Shown here: piece by piece, positions 47,165 to 57,873 of the stretch
How positions within the stretch are numbered: position 1 is the first letter of the stretch
Layout: every line of letters begins with the position of its first letter
Assembly (NCBI GenBank): GCA_963920635.1
Contig: OY987299.1
Span: 69,980,692 to 70,044,691, forward strand
From: Pseudeuparius sepicola
Taxonomy: Eukaryota; Arthropoda; Insecta; Coleoptera; Anthribidae
Direction of reading: 5' to 3'
DNA length: 64,000 nucleotides
Notes under the pieces: generated by a model
Databases searched by the model: none
What the model was told of the DNA's origin: nothing
Seen by the model: the letters and a program-made list of their open reading frames with translations, nothing else
Translations under genes and position numbers: made by a program

Positions 47165-50100
47165 ATGCTTATAATTTCAAATAGTAACGATGAACAAGAA
47201 ATCACTAAAATCACTAAAGGAATTTGTGAGAATGCTACCAAAGCCTATCAGTTATTACACATAAATCCATTACCGATAAAAATAAATAGGTGGGTTAATT
47301 TTTCAAACAAAAATATTACTCTTTTCAATAAATGTCTTAAGAAACAAAATCTTTCGATGGGTATTCGTCGAAAATTACAATCTTCTTTAGGGTGGATTAA
47401 AGCATTTCGAGCCTCCATCAAGCAGTTATTAAATGAAAACACTCATACAGGAATGGGTTTAGCTCAGGGGAAATTAGCAAAACGCATAAAGTGGGAAAAT
47501 ATCACCTCGGCTTTCGCGAACAGACTGCAGACGAGCATAATAATCAATTTAAAACACAAAGACGTAAAGGAATTTCTAAACGACTGCTCCACAATTTTTA
47601 AATTAAAAATAAAAAAAAATAAAATCTCACTCCATGATTAAAGTGAATACTTGCTTTTGTGCAGAGTTTATAGAAAAGTCTGGAAATGATGAAATTCTAG
47701 AAAATAAGTATTTTAACACCAAAAACTGTGAGATCGATTTAGGAGTAGATTTAGACTACTGGTTCAAAACGAACGTATATGAAAACATTTTAAATTCACT
47801 CGAAGAGTTTGAAGAAGGACAAAGCGGGTATGCCCTTAACAGAATAATATCTCTTGAAGTAAATATTAACAAATATGAATTGGGCAATGGAGCTTCATCT
47901 TTCATAAGGTTACCTAAACAAATTTCTAATAGAAAGGCTTGCTTAAATATACAAAATCAAGATGAGGCGTGTTTTGCCTGGAGCATAGTAGCTGGTCTAT
48001 ATCCGACAAACAAAAAAACCTGTAGAACTTCTTCGTACCCTCACTATTCCGATGTTTTGAATTTAACTGGAATCCAGTTTCCAATGATTATTCCTCAAAT
48101 TGCAAATTTTGAAAAACTCAACATCTCAATTAATGTTTTTTGTTTAGAGATGGATACAAAATATAATTTCTCTGTTGTGCCCAGTCGTCTAACCAAACAG
48201 AAGGTAGACAAACACGTTAACCTCCTATTAATTCAAGATAAATATTTTCCTAAACTAAATTACGATAACTGGGACACCAACGACGATGAAAATGTTGAAA
48301 TAAAATATCACTAAGTTTTGATAAAGGATATGTCTAGACTAATATATAAGGAATTAAATAAGCATCGGTGTAAAAAGTTTCTCTGTGACAGATGTTTAAA
48401 TTACTTTCAAACGCAACAAAAGTTGGAAGAGCATACCGATGAATGTGAAAAAATGAATGAATGTAAAATAATTTTCCCCACGGAAAAATATATTGAATTT
48501 AAAAACTACGTTAACAAAGAAAGCGTTCCATTTTTAATGTACTCCGATTTTGAGTCCATCTTAAAACCATACAATGATTCCCAACGAACGCTAAAGACTG
48601 AAAAATATCAGAAGCATGAAGCGTTTAGTGCAGGATATTTCTTTAAATGCAGTTATGATGATAGTCTCTCTTATTACAAAAGCTATCGAAATACAGACTG
48701 TATGAGTTGGTTCGCAGATCAGTTGGCTGAAGTCGCCGCTGCAGTATCATCAAAATTGAAAAACGTGAAACCAATGAATCAAGTCGTAAGTCTCAAGGAC
48801 GCTACAAAGTCATGTCATATTTGCAATAAAAATTTCCAGCTTACCGATAAGATAGTGCGAGACCATTGTCACCTGACAGGTAACTTCAGGGGATATGCGC
48901 ATAATCAATGTAATCTAAATTATACCAATTCTTTTGTAGTTCCCGTTATCTTTCACAACCTTTCTGGATACGATAGTCATTTTATAATTAGAGATTTAGC
49001 GAAGAGAAATAATGTCTCATTGCTTCCCGTAAACAAAGAACAGTATATTAGTTTCACAATATTTGATAATAATACTAATATTAGATTTCGATTTATAGAT
49101 TCCTTTAGATTTATGAACTCATCACTGAGCACTCTAGTCTCAAATCTCAATGAAAGGAATTTAATAAATACCAGAAATATGTTTCGCGGTTTACCTAAAG
49201 AAAATTTCGAATTGTTAACCCGAAAAGGTATTTTTCCTTATGACTATATAGACACAATTGAAAGACTAGAGGAAACATCTTTACCTAAAATTGGTGATTT
49301 TTATAGCAAACTAAACAATGTTAATATTGATGAAAATGAGTATATACATGCTCAAAACCTTTGGAAAAAATTTAATATTAAAAATTTAGGTGAATATTCA
49401 GATTTGTACCTTAAAACTGATGTGATGCTGTTAGTAGACGTTTTTGAAAATTTTCGTAAAACATGTCACGAGACTTACGGGTTGGATCTTGCACATTATT
49501 ACACAGTTCCGGGATACACTTGGGATTGTATGCTCAAATATACGGGGTGTAGGCTTGAATCTTTTCAAGATATAGATATGCTAATGTTTTTTGAGAAATT
49601 TCAAAGTATCTCCTCTATTTAGATGTAAACAATTTATACGGTTGGGCCATGAGTGAATACCTTCCATACGGAGAATTTGAATGGATCGATTCAAATATCG
49701 ATGTAACTACCGTTCCCGACGAAGGTCCAATAGGCTATATGCTTGAGGTAGATTTAGACTATCCGGAACGTCTGCATGACTTACACAAAGATCTTCTGTT
49801 TTGTGCCGAACATAGTACCCCCAAAAATTCGAAATTATCAAAACTTATGACAACCTTACATCCTAAAGAGAAATATATTTTACATTATAGGAACTTAAAA
49901 CAAGCTATGAATAATGGGTTAGTGCTTAAAAAAAAACATCGTGTTTTAAAATTCAGTCAGGCACCGTGGTTGAAACCATATATAGATGTCAATACACGAC
50001 TCCGCTCGCAGGCCAAAAACGAATTTGAAAAAAATCTTTTCAGGCTAATGAATAACGCGGTCTACGGCAAAACGATGGAGAATATAAGAAAACATCGCGT

Positions 50101-50836
50101 AGTCAAATTAGTTCGAAAATGGGAGGGTAGATATGGTGCAAAAAATCTAATTTCTAGTCCACACTTTAGAAGTAGAACGATCTTCGACGAATGCTTGATT
50201 AGCGTAGAATTAAACAAATCAAAAATAATTTTCAATAAACCCCTCTATATTGGAGCAGCAATTCTAGAGATTTCGAAAACTTGTGTTTATGATTTTCATT
50301 ATGGATATATGCTTCGGAAATTTCAACCGTCTGAATGTAAGCTGCTATATACCGACACGGATTCATTGATTTATGAAATACATTGCCAAGATGTGTACGA
50401 AGATGTTATAAAAAGATATCCACATCGGTTTGATACCAACGACTATTTAGCTGACAACCCATATAATATACCATCTGCGAATAAAAAAGTGCCGGGCCTT
50501 ATGAAAGATGGGAATAACGGAAAAATCATGACTCACTTTGTCGGCTTACGTTCTAAACAATACACTTATAAAGTTCAAGGTGGAACATGCGTTAAGAAGG
50601 CTAAGGGTGTTAAATATAATGTAGTTAAACAAAAAATTCGGTTTGAAGATTATTTGCACACCCTTCAAAATTTTAAAATTAATAGTGAAACACAACGCTG
50701 TATAAGATCTTACAACCACGATGTCTACAGCGTGCAACAGAAAAAAATCGCCCTTAATCCTTTTGATGATAAGCGATTTTTATTAAAGCATTCTCACGAT
50801 ACGCTTCCTTGGGGTCATTATAGTATAATAGATTAA
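47165..50836 (+). pseudogene. polB: Polinton protein-primed DNA polymerase B, broken
   Basis: Family B, protein-primed polymerase that replicates the element. It reads in four open segments: 47165-47641, 47634-48314, 48315-49622 and about 49600-50836. The second and third are in one frame separated by an in-frame TAA (48312-48314). The first joins by a frameshift near 47630. Near 49590 a deletion plus frameshift removes the stretch just before motif A. Visible motifs are exonuclease I (YSDFES, 48540), an endonuclease VII-like DHCHLTGN..HNQCN, exonuclease II (NLSGYDSHF), exonuclease III (YLKTDVMLL), motif A (DVNNLYGW), motif B (MNNAVYGKT) and motif C (YTDTDS, about 50349). The missing stretch should include the conserved Gly-Gly linker motif. 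Not functional. Confidence 0.95.
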
Positions 50837-51010
50837 CACCACTTTTTTACTTTCCGAGCAACTATTTAGAAGCAGAATATCTTACTTACCTTTACTATTC
50901 TCACGATTTGTATTACTGTTTGTATGTATATATGTTTAAGAAATAAAAATCATTTATATTTTTATATTGTTTTATTTCAAAAATACCTTCTGTCAATTAA
51001 AAACTTATCT
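50837..51010. terminator. convergent 3' region between polB and minus-strand genes
   Basis: AATAAA occurs on the plus strand at 50942-50947 after polB, a likely polyadenylation signal. The minus-strand transcription unit ends just to the right, so the two transcripts converge here. Confidence 0.5.
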
Positions 51011-51292
51011 CTACTCAAAAATACAATACATTTCTAAATTGAGCGTTGAACTAAATAATGCTGTAATTAAATCTATAGGATTCAACATGTAATTACATCT
51101 AAACAAAAGCATATTTACTGCATCTAAAAAGTTTAAATAATGTTCGCAAATATTTAGCTTTAACATTACATCGATTTTAGAAGAAATTATCTTATCGAGG
51201 CTTATTAATTCTAAAATATCTGAATGAGAAAAGTAGGAGTCGACGCCCTCTTTTGAAAGCATAGCAACTTTTAACCCATCCACTCTAATCAT
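51011..51292 (-). CDS. unrecognised small Polinton ORF
   Basis: A 93-residue ORF overlapping the end of the upstream ORF by an ATGA. It is moderately hydrophobic and probably helical, with no recognised motif. It could be the continuation of the 51289-51582 ORF after a frameshift or a separate coupled gene. Confidence 0.4.
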   Translation of the reverse strand: MIRVDGLKVAMLSKEGVDSYFSHSDILELISLDKIISSKIDVMLKLNICEHYLNFLDAVNMLLFRCNYMLNPIDLITALFSSTLNLEMYCIFE

Positions 51293-51582
51293 TGTATTAA
51301 TTCTAACATTTTCATTGGATACAAATCTCCTCGATATGGCAGACGAATTAGGTTTATTGAAAAAAATCTTCGACGCATCCTGTTAAAACCTTGCGTATCT
51401 AGGTGGTTAACAATCTTGATAGCTGGAGTGAAATATCGTGCGGCGCTCAATCCACAATGAACAGTAAACACATGATTGGGCTTCAACACAAAGCACGTAT
51501 TTAGAATAAGATCATCATCGTTGGCAGCATCTACAGATGTTGTATCTTCACTAAATTCGGAAGCGTAAGCACTGTCACTCAT
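51289..51582 (-). CDS. unrecognised small Polinton ORF
   Basis: A 97-residue ORF with an acidic Ser/Thr-rich N-terminus (SEFSEDTTSVDAANDDD) followed by a denser segment (HVFTVHCGLSAARYFTPA). It lies downstream of the integrase on the same strand. I do not recognise the family. Its stop overlaps the next start, so the pair may be a single gene broken by an indel. Confidence 0.45.
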   Translation of the reverse strand: MSDSAYASEFSEDTTSVDAANDDDLILNTCFVLKPNHVFTVHCGLSAARYFTPAIKIVNHLDTQGFNRMRRRFFSINLIRLPYRGDLYPMKMLELIQ

Positions 51583-51744
51583 TTTTAAAATATTCGAACT
51601 GCTACTGTAGATATTTCTTGAAGGTAAGTAGTATTTTTTTATGTAGCTGTCTCTTATAGTATACTCCCCTCCACTCTATCCCTTCTACTCTACCCCCTCC
51701 ACTCTACCCCCTTCCATCTACCCCCTCTAAATTTTTATAAAACG
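51583..51744. repeat. CTCTACCCCCTCCA minisatellite
   Basis: Short pyrimidine-rich tandem repeats (CCCCTCCACTCTACCC type) at 51665-51727 lie between the integrase end and the next ORF on the minus strand. Confidence 0.65.
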
Positions 51745-52657
51745 TTATTGCTCTCTATCCACGTGAGATTTGTCAAGACCAAGCCACCGAACTAAAACTT
51801 TTTTTCCTTTCTTACGTAACACTTTTTCAACTAGATAGACGTCGGGATTAACCGTTTTCTGTAGTTCTTCAGCGTAGAATCCACCCCTTATGGGACTTCC
51901 GTTCATATCTTCAACCAAATATGTTGCGGGATTGGTGATTTGAACCCTCACAATTTTAAACAATTCAGTAGTCCAGTTGGGGGTATAACCTTTGTTAAAA
52001 ACGTGCTTCATTTTGCTGATCCTAACTATATCACCAACATTAAATTTTCTATTACCACAAGTCTTCAAGTGGCTATAGACGTTTTTTAATAACCGCTTTT
52101 CGCAACTTTTGCTTACATCTTTAGGTTTCATTTGTGTAGTGCGATGTTTTTGACTATTATAATCATCTGTTAAGGTAGGCAATACATCGATCCATCTATA
52201 TTTTCAGCTCAAACTGAAAAATTTAAAAAGCTTTTCCTTCAAAGTACGTATCACTCTTTCAACAATGGCAGCTTTCTTGACGCTAAATGTGCTATAGTGA
52301 TTAATGTTATACGCTCCCATCAACTGTTTGAAATTCCTTTCCGTGATCAGTTTGAAGGTTTTTCGGACACCGCCGTCCTGAACTTTTAAGGATCTCTGCA
52401 AACGCTCTCGTAACCTCTTCTCCAGTTTTCGTTTTCAACGGTTTACACCAAACAAATTTTGAGAAAGCATCAATAACGACAAGTATAAACTTACAATTTC
52501 TATTATAGGATTTATACTGATCAAGTTGTCCAAGATCGGCTTGCCAGAGATCGTCCAGCCCTTTGATGATAGTTCGTCGTTGAGTATAATTTTTGCGTGC
52601 AGGCTTATGAAGCTCTTTAACTATTTGAATTTTTTCTTTTGAGTGATTGGAGTTCAT
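51745..52657 (-). pseudogene. int: Polinton retroviral-type integrase, broken
   Basis: Catalyses insertion of the element and explains the 6-bp duplication. The catalytic core is readable: first Asp in DLWQADL, second Asp in QTDHGKEF, and Glu in KAAIVERVIRTLKEK, the latter after a frameshift near 52340. An in-frame TGA at 52204-52206 separates the core from the C-terminal part (51745-52182), which has an SH3-like segment (FNVGDIVRISK, GYTPNWTTELF) and a chromodomain-like end (YLVEKVLRKKGK..RWLGL) that stops prematurely. The start overlaps the preceding ORF by ATGA. At least two, probably three, lesions. Confidence 0.92.
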
Positions 52658-53184
52658 GTCGATTTCTTTTGAGACGATCCTTTTGCATCCAGACTATTAA
52701 GTATGGTAGTTAGTTTTTTGTAGTCGCTATTTAGCGAATCAAGTTGAATGGATATTGATTTTAAACGATTTTGATATTCTATATTCAAATTAGTGATTTG
52801 AGTCTGAAGGGATGTCACTTTCTGGTCAATCACGGAAGTTTTTTCAACGTTTTTATTGAGTAGAGTCGTGTTATCGTTTGACGTCGAAGATGAACTCAAT
52901 ACTATCTTATTCAAGCTCGAAATCTTTTTATCGAAATTGCTTGTAAAGATCTTAGAGATATTTTGAAATTTTTCATCGATCGAATTCATTATAGAAGTAC
53001 AGCTAGCATCCACGTATTTTTTTGTTGCGGCGTCGCCACCTTCAGTCGGTAGTTCAACGTTGCACAATTTACGGTTTTGAAGATCGTAGTCTCCTTCTTT
53101 GGTTACCGCAAACAAATTCTGAGTACGAAAAACTTTGACTTCGTTAGGCGCTTTGGAAGAACGTCCGAACTTGTTCAAGCTCAT
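52654..53184 (-). CDS. fibre-like coiled-coil protein of the Polinton
   Basis: A 176-residue ORF from MSLNKFGRS (a Met five codons upstream is also in frame). The N-terminal part is short and basic, then a segment ending TEGGDAATKKYVDA resembles the [T/N]-[D/N]-A-x-x-K-x-Y-V-D signature found in phage and giant-virus fibre proteins just before trimeric coiled coils. The rest is a long heptad-rich region (Leu/Ile/Val spaced with Asn/Ser/Lys). I infer a trimeric spike or fibre on the virion; the family is known in Polintons but not characterised to my knowledge. Intact. Confidence 0.6.
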   Translation of the reverse strand: MSLNKFGRSSKAPNEVKVFRTQNLFAVTKEGDYDLQNRKLCNVELPTEGGDAATKKYVDASCTSIMNSIDEKFQNISKIFTSNFDKKISSLNKIVLSSSSTSNDNTTLLNKNVEKTSVIDQKVTSLQTQITNLNIEYQNRLKSISIQLDSLNSDYKKLTTILNSLDAKGSSQKKST

Positions 53185-53210
53185 TTTGATACTAAACACG
53201 TTTTGTGCAT

Positions 53211-54266
53211 TTATCTGATTATATTAGCTTCTTTGAGCTCATTTATTATTGCTACAATTTCGTTGTCTTTCGATGTATTGCCTGCGTTTTTAGATGCCAC
53301 GAGCAATTTTAAACGGTCAACTAATTCATTGGCATCATCCCAATAAACGTATTCTATGGTTTTTTTTTATTGAAAATCCAATGCATCCCGGAAGTACCCG
53401 AGCCAGATATTGTATTCGCACGGGGCCTCGATTTAGATGTTGAAGTCGTAACGAAAGGTTTTATGATGTCAATATACTTTGAACGATTTGTGCCTTTCAG
53501 TCTTCCAAGAGTATTTAGATGAACTTCGGTATTAACTAAAATATGTCTATACCTATCGTTCTCCTCTTTAGTAGTTATACGTGGATCATCGTAGAAAATT
53601 AAATCGTAGAGTCCCTCGGTACCTTTATAGCGGTGTCCATCAATCAAAATGTCTCCGCTACTTTTATCGAAGTCCATAACTTTTTTTCCTACCATCCATT
53701 GTGACTGTGACGCATTGTAAAGGGGTCCATAAACCGGATCAATTTTTGGAAGTTTTTCATTGTGGTCTAAAATGTACTTCTTAGCTATTTCGGGATAGGC
53801 ATCCAAGTACTCCTCCAAAACCTCCGGTCGAAATGTACTCATGTTAAATGATTCGTTGAAAACGGTATCGTTATCAGTTGTACGGTAGCTTCATAATGTG
53901 ACTCATTGAGGGATTGTTGCTTGTTTCTATTAATACTTGCTATTAACTTATCGAGTTTCTTGCTGATTTTATCCTCAACGTTTTCTTCCTCCTTTTTCTC
54001 GACGCTTCCTTCCTTTTTCTCAACCTTACATAAACCATCATTATCTCTTTTGAGTTCAAACTTCATGTTTTCCGCTCTTTCATTTTTATTTTTTTCAATT
54101 TTTGTAATAGATTTGGTAATAGGTTGAAATACCTTCTCCAAGACCTCATCTTCTTCAAATCTACCTAATTTTAAAGCCGTATACTTTTTCCTGATAGAGC
54201 GAGTAAGATCTTTAATTTTTTTGAGCGTTGGGCTTCAGCAATTTGCTCTTGAGATGTTAACGGCAT
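53211..54266 (-). pseudogene. conserved Polinton protein of unknown role (DUF8207-like), frameshifted
   Basis: An uncharacterised protein family common in Polintons, probably virion-associated. Segments in order are a start at 54266 (MPLTSQEQ), a middle region with FEEDEVLEKVFQPITKS, an acidic/lysine-rich linker (about 53900-54050), a conserved globular region (53354-53842: QSQWMVGKKV, GDILIDGHRYKGTEGLYDLI) and a C-terminal YWDDANELVDRL segment ending at 53211. The frame changes in an A7 run near 54225, near 53850, and in an A9 run near 53355. Two of three breaks are in homopolymers and could be assembly errors. The family assignment is from memory of conserved segments and is moderate. Confidence 0.65.
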
Positions 54267-54296
54267 ATCGTCAGATGCGCTAATGATCCGTAGAAG

Positions 54297-54958
54297 CTAT
54301 TGTCCAGACCTTATATATTTGTCGAATCCCTGTCGATAACGTCCCTCGTTTATGCTAAAGTCTTTCACGATTACCAAAGAGACACAATTATCATTCCAAC
54401 AATGGCGACATATATCTTTAAGCTGTTCGAAGGTTAGGTCAGGTGACACGTGCTCTTCATACACGTGTCTGAGATTTGTCTCATCCTGCTTAAAAAGTAC
54501 TATAAAGTTGCAGTTATCTCGAATCAACTGCTTGGGTATCTTGGAGTAAGTCTGGCAAAGATACACCGCGTCAATACCCTTATGTCTGCACATAGAATAA
54601 TATTCCCTGATTTTATTTTGCTTGTCGCAAGCCACATCGTCGAAAACAATGAGGGAATTTTCTCGAGCATCAGATGGATCTATTAGATCATCGCTGGCTT
54701 TGAATGGAAAATATCCGATACAATCAATATTTTTTAGAACATCTTGTAGTAGCCGATATTTTTCCTGATAGAGCGATTTGCTATATACATACACGTTTTC
54801 AAATTTAAAGTTAAAAGTGCGTTTGTTTTTCCACATCCACAAAAAATTCCACGAATTGAATTTGGAAATAGTTTACCATGTTTCGACTTAAGCTGCTTCT
54901 CAGTCAGAACATCTAAGTTCTCAATAGGGAGCGATGTTTGCTGTTGTTGGATTTGCAT
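54297..54958 (-). pseudogene. Polinton packaging ATPase (FtsK/A32-type), frameshifted
   Basis: Probable genome-packaging ATPase. The 5' segment (54734-54958) contains a P-loop GIFCGCGKTN, and the 3' segment (54297-54842) contains a Walker B SLIVFDDVACD, then YLCQTYSKIPKQLIRDNCN, a conserved sensor-type region. The two lie in different frames with the shift near 54810. The first Gly of the P-loop motif is displaced or substituted compared with the usual GxxGxGKT spacing, so nucleotide binding may also be impaired. Gene order next to the capsid cluster fits. Confidence 0.88.
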
Positions 54959-55007
54959 TATGAATCAGTCTGAATGATCCGACAAAGATACGTCAGTATT
55001 TATAGTT

Positions 55008-55200
55008 TCGAGTCCCTTTGAGTCGTCTAGTCGTTTTTCGAGTCGTCTAGTCGTTTTTAGAGTCGTTTAGTTGTTTTTATAGTCGTTTTTCGAGTCGTTT
55101 AGTCATTTTTCCGAGTCGTTTTTCCAGTCGTCTAGTGGTTTTTCCGAGTCGTCTAGTCGTTTATACAAGTCGTCTAGTCGTTTTTTGAGTCGCTTAGACG
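55008..55200. repeat. GAGTCGTCTAGTCGTTTTT tandem repeat in intergenic spacer
   Basis: About ten degenerate copies of a ~19-20-bp unit, GAGTCGTCTAGTCGTTTTT, upstream of the ATPase gene on the minus strand. It may be a promoter or minisatellite. No spacer variation of CRISPR type. Confidence 0.8.
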
Positions 55201-55283
55201 CTTTAAGCCTTTTCTTGGTAGGATAAGGGGCAGTCAAAAATGAACATTGTTGTAATTTTTATTATTGAAAAAATACAATGTTT

Positions 55284-55777
55284 TCATGGAAGGTATGCCC
55301 TCATTTTATTCCATATAACTTGTCTACACAACGGACATCTATTTATTGATACAAAAAACTAAATGCCCGCAAGGAGACATTAATACCTCTATAGGGTTAG
55401 AGAAACAAATTTTACATAAATTTTTTTCTTCATCTTTACAAGTTTGCTCAGTTTGAGAATAAGCATCAACTTTTTGAGTCCACACCTCATCTTCGGGAAC
55501 GGCATTCGGGCGAATTTCAATCGGGCGAATTTCAGGTAATTCCGCATCAGTAATTCCACACAAAGGGACAGTTCGGAGACCAACTTGCGTGATCGAGCAT
55601 AGGATTATCTTCAGGTTCCCAATGATATCCTTCGATATGACAGTATGGACACTCAACCACATCTTCGTTATTTTTATAGAAAAAACCAGCTTCCGCCAGT
55701 TTTTGCCCCGCAATCACACTACTTGATGGCCAAGACTCAAACGATTTGAGTCTGTCATCAATATTTTTATATGACAC
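55284..55777 (-). pseudogene. iap: IAP-like gene with BIR and RING domains, frameshifted
   Basis: Inhibitor-of-apoptosis type protein. The BIR domain is complete in the first segment (55547-55777): RLKSFESWP, AGFFY, then zinc ligands in VECPYCHIEGYHWEP and HASWSPNCPFV. A linker and the start of a RING finger (CKICFSNPIEVLMSPCGHLVFC) lie in another frame (stop at 55339), and the final Cys pair (RCPLCR) is in a third position after a further shift near 55345, ending at 55284. Single BIR plus C-terminal RING is the arrangement of small viral IAPs. It sits between the ATPase and an unknown gene, on the capsid strand. It would be expected to block host cell death; this copy is broken. Confidence 0.9.
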
Positions 55778-55860
55778 TAGTTCAATTTTTTAATACACGA
55801 TTCGAGTACTACTGGCTAGAGATTCCGCAGATCGTTATTTATATATAAGTATTGTTGGAG

Positions 55861-55975
55861 GGGGAAGTGCTGAGTTCATTTGTTATCAAATTTCAAGTGT
55901 AAGGTGAAATATGAGGAGGGGTAGTGTCGAGTTCATTTGTTCTCAAATTTCAAGTGTAAGGTGAAATATGAAACA
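55861..55975 (-). repeat. direct repeat of about 48 bp, two copies
   Basis: GAGTTCATTTGTTMTCAAAT through GTAAGGTGAAATATGA occurs at about 55872-55914 and 55930-55972, in the spacer upstream of the IAP gene, possibly duplicated promoter sequence. A TATATATAAGT lies near 55840. Confidence 0.65.
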
Positions 55976-56061
55976 ACAATTAAAAATTGCTTTGCTTTAT
56001 TTTTAACATTTTTAGATATTACATTCTACACTTAAATATATATTAAAAAACATTTTTTCGT

Positions 56062-56586
56062 TTACTCCTTCCACCCTTGTGAAGTCGTCGCTTCGATATT
56101 CCTTTTAAATAGAAAATTTTTCAACCAGCTGTCCAACTTTTCACAATTTCTCAAATTGCACATATATTTAGAATGTTTTAGGTGATACAAGCAAAGGGGT
56201 ACATCTTTTTCGAATTTCGGTAAATTTCCAAAATTATTCTCCAGTTCCTCAATATTGATTATTTTCGTAGGATCGATGTCGATAGTCTGCAAGAATGTTT
56301 CTTTCTGATATCCTTTGATGTAGATGATGTCGACATCGAAAATAAACTCTTCTAAAATTTCTAGCACATGATTGCACTAAAAATATCCATTGGAATACCA
56401 TAAACCATGAAAATTGTGTTCCAAATAAGATACTTGCTTTCTGTCCACCGCAGTTAGCAAATAATAATCCTTAGGGGGTTTTATCAGCAGGTGTAAAATT
56501 TGATTGTTAATTTTGATCGACAATTCTTTTGGGTAGAAAAGTCCGTCAATTATAAACCCTTGAGTGTCTACGACTGCGATCTTCAT
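56062..56586 (-). pseudogene. conserved Polinton protein of unknown function, one nonsense codon
   Basis: A frame of about 175 codons with a single in-frame TAG at 56377-56379. The N-terminus reads MKIAVVDTQGFIIDG, then KPPKDYYLLTAVDRK; the second half has IYIKGYQKETFL and a Cys/His-containing C-terminal part (CLYHLKHSKYMCNLRNC). The pattern of an N-terminal VVD strand and a downstream lysine-rich YIKG strand is reminiscent of an RNase H-like fold, but this is only a suggestion. Relatives exist in other insect Polintons as I recall. Confidence 0.6.
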
Positions 56587-56988
56587 TCTTCCGAGTCAAA
56601 CTAGCAACTGGGAGTTTATTGAGGTAAGCGGTCTTACATCAAGTTTCTGACTACTTCGCTTAGCGGCAGATATTCCATAAGATTGTCGTGAATAATTAAG
56701 CAATAGGCTCGAGTGTCTTTAGGAAAACCGACATCTTTTTCTATGTCTAGTTTGACGTCATCAGTGCTGGTCTTAAGGGTCTCATTTCTTCTAGAACAGT
56801 CGATAACAAACAGAGTTACGTTATCTTTGTAATCTTTGTAATCTAGCAGTGGACGTTTCTCACGAACGCCCATAACACTTTAATAAAATTCAACGTAACT
56901 ATTGTAAGCTTCTAAGTAATCATTATTTTTGAAATCCAGCCTCTGCCTTTCCAATGGGAAATATTCACCGTTTAGAATTAACCTCACG

Positions 56989-57002
56989 TCTGATATATTT
57001 AT
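56989..57002. repeat. 14-bp target duplication of the insertion, left
   Basis: TCTGATATATTTAT is found here and at 58259-58272, at the exact points where capsid coding sequence stops and resumes. A duplication of this length suits target-primed reverse transcription. Confidence 0.9.
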
Positions 57003-57199
57003 ATACTATATAAAGAATCAATCAATTACCGAAGCAATTAATTGATCATGGAGTATTATAATGATAGTACACCCGAAGGTGCGGGACAAAGCCACTGGTC
57101 TTGATCGGCAAAGGCTCACGCCACAAATACCGAGACCCGCCATCTGCCGTCTCCACGGCGTCGGTTAACCAACCGAAAACATCGATAGAATAAAAAGAG

Positions 57200-57269
57200 T
57201 GATAGTCGACCATATACAGTACTGTTTCGGGACGGTAATCCCTCATCAGTATGGCTCACCCGACTATCA
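57200..57269 (-). ncRNA. hammerhead ribozyme (type I), copy 1
   Basis: Reverse complement of the copy at 57874, with the same conserved core CTGATGA and GAAA, stem II GGGA/TCCC, and minimal stem III. Predicted cleavage is between 57215 and 57214 on the minus strand. Confidence 0.9.
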
Positions 57270-57499
57270 AGTGGTGTAGACAAACGTGCCTAGACGATAG
57301 ATTTACTATATAAAGAATCAATCAATTACCGAAGCAATTAATTGATCATGGAGTATTATAATGATAGCACACCCGAAGGTGCGGGACAAAGCCACTGGTC
57401 TTGATCGGCAAAGGCTCACGCCACAAATACCGAGACCCGCCATCTGCCGTCTCCACGGCGTCGGTTAACCAACCGAAAACATCGATAGAATAAAAAGAG

Positions 57500-57569
57500 T
57501 GATAGTCGACCATATACAGTACTGTTTCGGGACGGTAATCCCTCATCAGTATGGCTCACCCGACTATCA
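57500..57569 (-). ncRNA. hammerhead ribozyme (type I), copy 2
   Basis: Identical to copy 1, displaced by exactly 300 bp. Predicted cleavage is between 57515 and 57514 on the minus strand. Confidence 0.9.
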
Positions 57570-57873
57570 AGTGGTGTAGACAAACGTGCCTAGACGATAG
57601 ATTTACTATATACCGAAACAGTACTGTATATGGTCGACTATCACTCTTTTTATTCTATCGATGTTTTCGGTTGGTTAACCGACGCCGTGGAGACGGCAGA
57701 TGGCGGGTCTCGGTATTTGTGGCGTGAGCCTTTGCCGATCAAGACCAGTGGCTTTGTCCCGCACCTTCGGGTGTGCTATCATTATAATACTCCATGATCA
57801 ATTAATTGCTTCGGTAATTGATTGATTCTTTATATAGTAAATCTATCGTCTAGGCACGTTTGTCTACACCACT

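Noticed and set aside
55008..55200. Regularly spaced short repeats resembling a CRISPR array
   Set aside because: No unique spacers, repeat drifts continuously, and the context is a eukaryotic Polinton.
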